Source of the DNA: Halictus rubicundus
Lineage: Eukaryota; Arthropoda; Insecta; Hymenoptera; Halictidae
Direction of reading: 5' to 3'
Length of the DNA stretch: 64,000 nt
Assembly (NCBI RefSeq): GCF_050948215.1
Contig: NC_135157.1
Span: forward strand, 558,001 to 622,000
Part shown: positions 56,922-64,000 of the stretch, one piece after another
Layout of the letters: each line of letters begins with the position of its first letter
How positions within the stretch are numbered: the stretch's first letter is position 1
The notes under the pieces: model-generated
Told to the model about the DNA's origin: nothing
Databases searched by the model: none
What the model saw: the letters and a program-made list of their open reading frames with translations, nothing else
Made by a program: the position numbers and the translations under genes

Positions 56922-57075
56922 CTATTTCTTTTGCGAGGAAATCATGGTACCTGTTCTATCACGGCTGTTCTTCGCCAATTCTAAAGGTTTAACAATCGCG
57001 TTGTTCGCCCAGATTTTGTTTTCCTCGTAAATAGAATGGGCAGCTACAGTCTGTCCCACAAAAGCGGTGGTGTGT
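56922..57075 (-). CDS. Possible terminal exon, unknown gene
   Basis: The minus strand has an acceptor (AATATTTCTAG) followed by 50 codons to TAG (56922-56924). The frame reads HTTAFVGQTVAAHSIYEENK then IWANNAIVKPLELAKNSRDR and TGTMISSQKK. Composition and GC content look coding, but I do not recognise the protein and another frame is open for 28 codons. It lies about 0.8 kb beyond the last Lerp exon. It could be a neighbouring gene's last exon, an alternative Lerp tail (its phase does not fit the transmembrane exon's donor), or UTR. Confidence 0.3.
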
Positions 57076-57191
57076 CTAGAAATATTAATATATCTGTATA
57101 AAATTTAATACGGACAAAAAGTACATCCAAACCACTAAAGCGGCTCTAAATAATGGTTCAAATTTCCTCCATTATCGATCGCAGTTTGGTA

Positions 57192-57396
57192 ACTAGACAG
57201 CGGATTTTATGCACACATTTATCATAGAAATATGTAAGTGTAATGTAAAACTGTAAAAACATTAAACGAATTTAAAAATACTGTAATATTATTTTCAACC
57301 TGTTAAACATATTACGAAAGAAAATGTTCTATTTCACTCCAATTTGATGCAATTCAGAACATTTTTTTTTTTTTGGTATAAAGATCCGCTGTCTAT
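57192..57396. mobile_element. MITE, TGCGGATTTTTATGCA family, copy 9
   Basis: AACTAGACAGCGGATTTTAT and TATAAAGATCCGCTGTCTA are inverted, about 205 bp apart. Confidence 0.6.
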
Positions 57397-57899
57397 ATGA
57401 TAAAATTTTCGCGAGCTTTCTAATTTTTTTACGAAACAAGTAGTGACCCCTATATTTTGCGAATGTGTTCATTTGAAATTCTCAATATTACCATAAATTT
57501 TCTTTCTAAATTTCATGTTTGCACCCCTTCGCTGTATAATAGGTACCAAAAGCAATGGGGGGAGGGAGGCAATTGTAAAGATCAGCCTAAGTTTTCATTC
57601 TTTCACAAAATTCATTTGCTTCCAGTTCAATTAATCCAGCATCAAAACGTATTGGTATTTTAAATGCATTTTCGATCGATGTTGAATTTTTCCCAAATTG
57701 CGTCACATTTTTATAATCACCACTATGCTCTTGAGGGATAGACTGTACGACGATCGATGTCATCACTTTGACGGCAAGGAGCCAGACTTGTTACATAGAA
57801 AACGTTTGGGTTCGATTACAATTGTCATATTTGTATGTAATTCGATACCTAGATAAGATAGAGTGTAAAAACTTCACTAAAAAGGACAACTAAACGTGA

Positions 57900-57989
57900 C
57901 TATGCAACTAAAAGATCATCGTCACTATCTGTTTGACAATGTGTGGGGTCAACATCCAGTAATAGTCGAGCTTCCTCCGTAGTGTTGAC
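57900..57989 (-). CDS. Lerp: Lerp/M6P-receptor-like terminal exon with acidic-dileucine motif
   Basis: Acceptor CTACATTTTAG on the minus strand, then 29 codons and TAG (57900-57902). The product VNTTEEARLLLDVDPTHCQT ends DSDDDLLVA. D-x-x-L-L next to an acidic cluster at the extreme C-terminus is the GGA-adaptor sorting signal of mannose-6-phosphate receptors, directing Golgi-to-endosome transport. The exon joins in phase 0 to the transmembrane exon, creating QYCR|V, a Y-x-x-hydrophobic endocytosis motif. Confidence 0.8.
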   Translation of the reverse strand, partial: VNTTEEARLLLDVDPTHCQTDSDDDLLVA

Positions 57990-58301
57990 CTAAAATGTAG
58001 AATATATCAATTAGCGAATGTTTAATAGCTGAAGTTCAGAATAGTTATACAAAATTAAAGATACATATTTTGTTATATAGCATAGTCTTAATCGATAGAA
58101 AACAAATGTACCGATATCTATTAACTCTGTGACAAGTATGAAATTATTGTTTTATTTTAGTCCCAATAGTAGATCAGTATGTTCATTTAGCGAAAACAAA
58201 TTTTCACTTTTATTGTTTTGTGATGCCCGAAATTTCATAAGTAAGCTACACGGGCCCGGCAAAGCCGTGCTCACGAACGGTTGGAGTCAGCAACCCGTGC
58301 C

Positions 58302-58489
58302 CATTGTCGCCAGATGAGGGGAGGGTGCACGAATTGAGGTGAAATAGTTACCCTCTCTCTGCCAGTGCCGGAGTATGCATGATAGGGACGAAACGCGTCA
58401 CGTGACCGGGCCGCGGCCGTAGCGTGAGGAGTAGAGCGATAGAAGGAGAAGATAGAGTGGGGGGCACAAGTCTTGATCTGGCGACACTG
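58302..58489. mobile_element. hAT-type MITE, CAGTGTCGCCAGAT family, copy 3
   Basis: Ends CATTGTCGCCAGAT and ATCTGGCGACACTG; flanks CCCGTGCC and CACGTGCC match at 7 of 8. The 188-bp GC-rich interior includes CAAGACTTGT (inverted here) and CGTCACGTGACC, shared with copies 1 and 2. It sits within an LTR-like sequence in a Lerp intron. Confidence 0.78.
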
Positions 58490-58499
58490 CACGTGCCTG

Positions 58500-58760
58500 A
58501 CGTGTCGGGCCCATCAAATTTCGGAATCAGCAACACGTGTCGGGAGTGGCGGTTTCCTCCAATGTGAAAGCGAAGACAGAGCGAGGAGATAAAAACCCTA
58601 GGTATCACCGGGGACGAGACAGATGGCAGACCACAGAACAGTTGAGATCATTGGCACTTATATTCGCGGCTCGAAGCTAAAATAAAGTCTGCTCACCCCC
58701 TACCCTGGTGAATTCTTATTCAATTAAGCGCTCCCGCACCCGCGAGATTCCAGCTAAAGT
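58500..58760 (+). promoter_or_regulatory. Promoter/LTR-like GC-rich segment interrupted by a MITE
   Basis: GGAGTCAGCAACCCGTG (58,284) and GGAATCAGCAACACGTG (58,522) flank the MITE as near-duplicates. Downstream are a TATA-like GAGATAAAAACC (58,588), then CAGTTGAGATC, and AATAAAGTC near 58,680. The order of TATA, start region and AATAAA within 120 bp resembles an LTR. No TG...CA boundary or target duplication could be fixed. Confidence 0.35.
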
Positions 58761-59421
58761 ATTGTTGAACCTATCCATGTTATTTATACAAAGTAATAGA
58801 AATTTTCTTTAAATAAGCGATTTTTTTTTACTAATCATCGTAATCTTCATCCTGTTTATAAATACAGGGAGACCCAAAAATCACTAGACCATTTAAAATT
58901 CGAATTTATTTATAAAACGATAAATGTGAATTTTTAAAAATAAAAAGGTTATTCCACTTTAAAATGGTCTAGTGAATAGACTATATTCACTAGACCAGGG
59001 GTCGGCAACCTTTTTTGGCCGCGGGTCAAAATCAACCAAAATGTGAGTATTGAAGAGACTTTTGGGTCAGAGATATTTTCGTATTAAAACGGTCTTTTAG
59101 TAAATAATAAGATATATTTTATTAAGAAAATAATTACAAACATAGTTGATGTTTCATGTTTATGTTTCATAATTTATTTTTATATATTATACTTTATTTT
59201 CGGAACTAAAGTGGGTCACTTGAAATTATGCACTAGACCATTTTAAAGTAGATTAACCTTTAGGGGTAGTCCCCTGTGCATTTATTCCAAGAAAGAAAAG
59301 TCTAATTAGAGAATGTCAAATTTTCCACCCATTAGAAAGAAATTGTGCAAGTTGTTTTAATGCAATATAACAAAACGATAGACTCTAAATACAAGGAATA
59401 CCTTCAAATGATTTTTCATTG

Positions 59422-59558
59422 GTAGATTGCAAATTGTATGCATTTGCTATAAAAATGAATCGATGAAATTTAGAACAGTGAAGAAATTCAAAGAATTTAG
59501 TTTTGTTCTATTTCTACTTTGAAGAAAATGTTTATTTAACATAAAGATTTGCAATGTA
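59422..59558. mobile_element. MITE, TGCGGATTTTTATGCA family, copy 10 (diverged)
   Basis: GTAGATTGCAAATTGTATGC and ACATAAAGATTTGCAATGTA are inverted about 135 bp apart. The alignment to the family is weak but keeps the ATGCATTTGCTATAAAAATGA continuation. It lies 89 bp from the Lerp transmembrane exon's donor. Confidence 0.45.
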
Positions 59559-59646
59559 CTCATTAATGAGAAAATTAATGAAAGTTAATTCAAAAAGAAC
59601 AGTTAATTCAAGGTATGCGTGAATATAAAGTACATAATGGCCATAC

Positions 59647-59795
59647 TCTGCAGTATTGGACGCGTCCACTGCTTCTTCTTGAAGAAAATGGATGCCAACA
59701 AGAACGTAGCCACGTTCTCCAGTCCAGATGTAGGAAATAAAACAGCACTGCTACCAGAGCGATAACACTCAGCACGATGCTAGCTATCGTGCCAG
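59647..59795 (-). CDS. Lerp: Lerp/M6P-receptor-like exon: transmembrane helix and juxtamembrane tail
   Basis: Acceptor TTTGTTTAG, donor GTATGG on the minus strand. It encodes GTIASIVLSVIALVAVLFYF, a clear single transmembrane helix, then LHLDWRTWLRSCWHPF and RRSSGRVQYCR. A tail with basic juxtamembrane residues, a cysteine near the membrane and YCRV fits a type I sorting receptor. It enters in phase 2 after G of the previous exon (forming Ala) and leaves in phase 0. Confidence 0.82.
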
Positions 59796-59993
59796 CTAAA
59801 CAAACAAAAAACATAATATTTCACAAACAGATTTATATGTATGTATGTATCATTAAGCAACATTCCGGAAGCGTGACAAAGATATGATGGACCTTGAAAA
59901 CATATAAGGTGTCGAAAAAAATAATATTCAGCTTACTGAACATTGTTCAAGTTGAATGTCACGTTTCTATGGATATTACTTTTTAACGCTCAC

Positions 59994-60120
59994 CATAACT
60001 AGGGGAGAACATTTTGACGCCTTCGTCTGCATCCACTGAAGTAGGAAGATGTTGTGTGCTCGATTTGCAAGCGCAAGTAACGTTCGTGTACCATTCGAAC
60101 TCGACATTGCACTGTGATTC
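59994..60120 (-). CDS. Lerp: Lerp/M6P-receptor-like exon: end of the last MRH repeat
   Basis: Acceptor TTGATTACAG, donor GTGAGC on the minus strand; 42 codons plus one base. ESQCNVEFEWYTNVTCACK carries the C-x3-F-x-W-x-T-x2-C signature that closes mannose-6-phosphate-receptor homology domains. A short luminal stalk (HLPTSVDADEGVKMFSPSY) leads to the transmembrane exon. Upstream exons, which should hold the rest of the repeat, were not identified; the intron on that side holds the transposon nest at 60,348-62,554. Confidence 0.8.
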
Positions 60121-61247
60121 CTGTAATCAAAAAATAAAAGATTAAAAGTAATAGTGCAACAAGCTTATACAGTGTTAGAATACTATTTACATTACGAACT
60201 CTTAGTGTTATTTTTATGCACCCTTCATACTGAAAAAAATCCCATTTTCCAGTTTACATTTTTATATGACATACAAATACTTTAATATTTTTGAAAGGTA
60301 GTTTCATATTTTAATATTATCTCTTTTACTGTAAAAACGTGTGCATACAGTCAGTCAAAAAAATCTCCGTACACCCTTCTAAAATAGGATAACTTTTTGA
60401 AATGAATTTAAACATCTTAAGTTCTTTTTTGTAAGATGTCGAAAAAATTAGGTTACCAATTAATGTTTACAACAATTTTCGAAAAGATTACATTTAGTCA
60501 GAATCGCGTAGAAACTAGTAAAAGTCGGACATTTCTTTATCAGTGACTTTAATTAAAATGGAAAATATACTTTTTGCTTTATGTCAGTTAGATATATACA
60601 TGTTGAAAATCTCATCGAAATCGAATGTTTAGATTTATTACAGTTATGATGGGCCGAAAACTGTATTTTTTCACTATTTTCAACCGTTTATAACTCATGG
60701 CAATAGTATCAAATTCCTGTGAAATTTTCAGCATAAATATATACATATAATATGTATGTCACATAAATCTAGAAAACCTATTTCATAAATTTCCATTACA
60801 AATTCAGATTAGAAAATTGCAAAATCAATATACAGGGTGTCCCACATAAATGGGAACACCTAAATATCTTTCGTATTTACAGTCCTATCAGAAAACTTCA
60901 GAGACAAAGTGACACTATTGCAGGGGGCAATATAATGGTGAAGAAAAAAATTTTTTATGTCGTGTTTTTTTAATGAAATTTCAAGGTCACCGATGTTTTT
61001 TTTAATGGATTAGTATATTTTTTTACGATAGCATGATAGACAATAAAAAACTGAATTTAGTGGGTACCACCTTTTTGAACTTGAAATGACCTTGAGCGAG
61101 AATAATCATGTTGAAGCGGATGAAATGTGGAAGTTTAAAACTTACGTGCTTCAGCAAAGATTGCGCGTTGTTTACGTCGGGTTGACCTTTACATATCATA
61201 ATAAATGTTCGAAATAGTTTTCATAGTAAACAGCGTATGTTTATGTT

Positions 61248-61510
61248 GAGGGCCCGCTCTAGCGGTTACGACGCCCCGGGCAAAAAAACAATTTGCCGCC
61301 CCTTTTTAAGCACTAAGCACCGCGCTGAACAGAATGACCTTTTTTTAGCAAAATTGTCTGGCAAGGGTAGTCAGACATTTTCTATTAACTGAATATTTAA
61401 AACATCAATATTTTTCTTACACTTACAGCCAAAGCCAAAATGGCGCCCCTAAATTTTGGCGCTCCGGGCAAATGCCCGGGTTGTCCCCCCCCCCCCTAGA
61501 GCGGGCCCTG
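61248..61510. mobile_element. hAT-like MITE with AGGGCCCGCTCTAG ends, nested innermost
   Basis: GAGGGCCCGCTCTAGCGG and CTAGAGCGGGCCCTG form near-perfect inverted tips. Inner arms GCCCCGGGCAAA and TTTGGCGCTCCGGGCAAA are related. Flanks TTATGTT and TAATGTT suggest a 7-8 bp duplication with a change. A tract of about 14 C lies near the right end. Non-coding. Confidence 0.65.
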
Positions 61511-61603
61511 TAATGTTAGAATATGTATCATTGAGATCGATAACAGAAGGTTAATCGGTTAGAATAAGTACGTTGTTCCTTCTGCATTATTCGAGTTCGA
61601 AAC

Positions 61604-62064
61604 GTGAAAGTGATAACAATGCGTTATATTGTACAGGAACGAATCGATATGGTTTTCACTTATGGCGAAAGCCACCAATCTTTGAGGCAAGCAGTACGTT
61701 TGTATCGTGAAAAATTTGTGAATCGTATTTGTCCTTCGTTACACGCATTTTCCGTCGTGGTAAAACAATTTAAAAATACCGGTAGTGTAAGTTCTAAAAA
61801 TCGTAATAAACAAAGAATTGTAACTCACAAAGAAAATAGAATTAATATCCTAGCTGCAGTATCTAACGATCCACATGTAAGTTTGCGACAACTCGAACAA
61901 GAGTCCGGTACCAACCCACAACGCCAGAGGATATGCGGCAAAGGATTACTGCGGCATGTGCTTCAATTACGTCTCAGGAAATCGACAATGCCTACAGATC
62001 ATTTATTAAAAGATTGCAACATTGCATAAATACGGATGGTCAACATTTCGAACATTTATTATGA
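61604..62064 (+). pseudogene. Transposase remnant with catalytic core deleted
   Basis: The likely start is ATG 61619 (MRYIVQERIDMVFTYGESHQ). It has the N-terminal helix-turn-helix region and HVSLRQLEQESG, where the sequence jumps near 61,910 to the C-terminal block TTPEDMRQRITAACAS in another frame, ending DGQHFEHLL and TGA at 62062. All catalytic acids are missing, so about 0.6-0.7 kb has been lost compared with the element at 51,762. Confidence 0.8.
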
Positions 62065-62639
62065 TATGTAAAGGTCAACCCGACATAAACAACGCGCAAT
62101 CTTTGCTGAAACACGTAAGTTTTAAACTTCCACATTTCATCCGCTTCAACATGAATATTCTTGCTCAAGGTCATTTCAAATTCAAAAATGTGGTATCCAC
62201 TAAATTCAGTTTTTTATTGTCTATCATGCTATCGTAAAAAAATATACTATTCCATTTAAAAAAACACGACATAAAAAATTTTTTTCTTCACCATTATATT
62301 GCCCCCTGCAATAGTGTCACTTTGTCCTCTGAATTCTGATAGGACTGTAAATACGAAAGATATTTAGGTGTTCCCATTTATGTGGAACACCCTGTATATT
62401 AACTTTTTCGCAATTCTTACCAATAACAATTTCCTCGAAACTTTTTTTACCCATCATGTAGTAAAGTAATTTTTCTAAGTTCTTGAAAAAACTAAAATCT
62501 TAAAAAAAAATTATTCCGCTTTAAAGAGTGTATAGACACTTTTTTGACTGACTGTATGTCCATTTTCATAATATGTTACCGTACTTATAGTTACATGATC
62601 CTTTTTCATCCTATTGAAGAGTAAACTACTGAAGATTGA

Positions 62640-62830
62640 CCATCTATAGTCTTTTCTCGATATACATATGTCCACAAGACGGGTCTAACCAGAAACGTAT
62701 ATCGGCCAGGAGATCGCCGAGGAATGTAACATAATACGGGTCGGGTATATCGATGTGCGCCGAGAACGGCGAACATTTGGGTAGGGATACATTTTTGTGA
62801 AAACATATTTCAATAATCAAAAAACTGAAT
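62640..62830 (-). other. Exon-like stretch, unassigned
   Basis: The minus strand is open in two frames and GC-richer than its flanks. One frame reads SPFSAHIDIPDPYYVTFLGD then LLADIRFWLDPSCG. It lies upstream of the Lerp MRH exon and could be host coding. Neither splice phase nor motif ties it to Lerp, and it may be chance. Confidence 0.25.
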
Positions 62831-63492
62831 TTCACTACATTAAAACAATATTATTTATTTTTTTGAACCGAATTAGTATAAATATTACGAATTTAATATT
62901 AACGTAAATAATAAAGCCAAACTGTGTCGAGCGCCTATAGGCGCTCTCAGTGTCACAAACGCAAAATTTCTAAGCGCCTATAGGCGCCCACAGTAGCCAA
63001 GGGGTTAATAATAAAAAAAGTTCAATTTTTTATTTAAACGCCTGAGCTCACGCGGGCCTCCGCGTCTCTTTCTTTCCCATACGCTGTCCTTCTATGCATT
63101 CGAAACTTTCATCGTTCATTACACATGTAAATATCATCAGAATTATATCATATTTGGTATTATTTTTATTCGAAAAATGCCAGGAATTTGTTGGTGAAAG
63201 TCCGATAAAAAAATAATGAAAAAAGAAATTTAATGCGGCTATAGTCTGATTGTGAATTATCTCAGCCAGCCACAAAGATTGTAAGATGTTGATGGCATCA
63301 GTCAAAGTATTATTAAGACAATTACGCTTTCCTATTAAATTAAATAATTTTAGAAAATGTAATAGTTCATAAAGTGCACGACATATTTCGTTTAAAATAA
63401 CAAGTTACCCTCTTTGATACAAGCGTCACCAGTGCACTTGTTAACCTAAAATTCTTGGAAAAATAACTTCTTCTTCTTTACTTGAAGTTACG

Positions 63493-63583
63493 TCAGCTTG
63501 CTAGATATTTGCGACAAACTCTCGGATCGAATTCACGAAACAAATACGGAAAATTTTCTACGTAATGCGTAGTTTCTGGTAAT
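63493..63583 (-). CDS. Probable terminal exon of an unidentified gene
   Basis: The acceptor TTTACACAATTATAG on the minus strand is followed by one base and 29 codons ending in TGA (63493-63495). The peptide LPETTHYVENFPYLFREFDP then RVCRKYLAS looks like a genuine protein C-terminus, while the other two frames stop early. I do not recognise the family. If real, it marks a second minus-strand gene ending here. That would limit the remaining Lerp exons to 60,121-63,492 or imply nesting. Confidence 0.42.
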
Positions 63584-64000
63584 CTATAATTGTGTAAACA
63601 TATTCGCGTACGACCTACATATCACAGCAACACGACTATATTGTGTGCATCGTGTTTTGTATCGTAAAACTATCTTATTAACTAACAAAATGCAAGTCCA
63701 CGCGTGTAATTAAAATGTATTAAAAAAGTGGCGACAGCTGTGGAATTGATTTCTTCGCAAGTCATTGTTTCTGATGAAATTTCATTTAGAAACATTACAC
63801 ACGAATCCACCGATAATTAGCTACCCTTATCTTATCCAAGTCTACTAAACACCGCAAACTTTAATTCTAGGTTGTTGAGGGGGAATGCGTAATGGTAAAG
63901 CAATTATGCCATACTCGGCGCATTAAACCTATGCGCAAATGACCTTATTACGTTCGTTAAAGGGTTTTTCGGACATTTGTCATTAAGATTACGGAAACGA

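Larger units (their letters stand above)
60833..62394 (+). mobile_element. DD41D-type element with about 400-bp inverted repeats, internally deleted, nested
   Basis: CAGGGTGTCCCACATAAATG is mirrored at the right end (CATTTATGTGGAACACCCTG), with TA duplications at 60831-32 and 62395-96. The arms are complementary for about 390 bp (to roughly 61,225 and from roughly 62,050), including ACGTCGGGTTGACCTTTACA. The interior holds a transposase with the catalytic core missing and one hAT-like MITE. Confidence 0.85.
60348..62554. mobile_element. Outer Tc1/mariner-type element of a second nest
   Basis: CAGTCAGTCAAAAAAATCTC at the left and TTTTTTGACTGACTG at the right, both with flanking TA. The subterminal parts are palindromic (AAACATCTTAAGTTCTT against its diverged inverse). 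Without its insert it is about 0.65 kb and non-coding, so a MITE. It is split by the element at 60,833-62,394. Confidence 0.72.

Noticed and set aside
63403..63443. A tiny Lerp exon (minus strand, NKCTGDACIKEG)
   Set aside because: It has splice-like borders and a plausible Cys pattern, but at about 37 bases and without a frame link to the MRH exon it cannot be supported.

Overview
This window is AT-rich nuclear DNA from an animal, most likely an insect and plausibly an ant or other hymenopteran. The evidence is the intron-split host genes, the dense load of Tc1/mariner, hAT and MITE-type transposons, two Ty3/gypsy retrotransposons and a M6P-receptor-like gene with insect-style short exons. 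The order is an inference; the sequence alone does not fix it.

The main host gene is a theta-type diacylglycerol kinase on the + strand. Twelve spliced segments can be joined in frame from 17,895 to 48,028: linker, Ras-association (RA) domain, inter-domain region, catalytic domain (GGDGTVGW, PLGTGNDLAR), accessory domain and C-terminal tail. The N-terminal C1 zinc fingers expected of this family were not found and probably lie left of the window. The gene appears to end in either of two homologous terminal exons (44,311-44,433 or 47,915-48,028) that encode different tails.

A second host gene on the - strand (60,120 down to 57,900) is the 3' end of a mannose-6-phosphate/lysosomal enzyme receptor (Lerp/CI-MPR type): end of an MRH repeat, transmembrane helix, a tail with YCRV and a C-terminal DDDLL sorting motif. 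One or two further terminal-exon-like stretches on the - strand (56,922-57,075 and 63,493-63,583) may belong to other genes.

Most of the rest is mobile DNA. 1-3,437: broken gypsy element on the - strand, with its right LTR and a tRNA-Leu primer site. 5.4-17.3 kb: MITEs, palindromes and a (CA)50 microsatellite. 18,683-27,735, in the roughly 12.5-kb second DGK intron seen here: a three-level nest. A hAT element with a perfect 8-bp target duplication was hit by a DD41D Tc1/mariner-type element (TA duplication). That element was then hit by an intact 4.7-kb gypsy retrotransposon (279-bp LTRs, GAGT duplication, tRNA-Trp primer site, open gag and pol). 30,991-31,969: solo LTR with TATA box, initiator and two short hairpin modules; a related LTR end at 54,357-54,703 carries five such modules. 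48,029-51,470: probable long DGK 3' UTR with CAA, TA and GA arrays and no recognised transposon. 51,762-53,654: DD41D element with about 370-bp inverted repeats and a transposase broken by one visible frameshift. 60,348-62,554: a second three-level nest.

At least five MITE families recur through the window. The commonest, with TGCGGATTTTTATGCA-like ends, has about ten copies in 64 kb.
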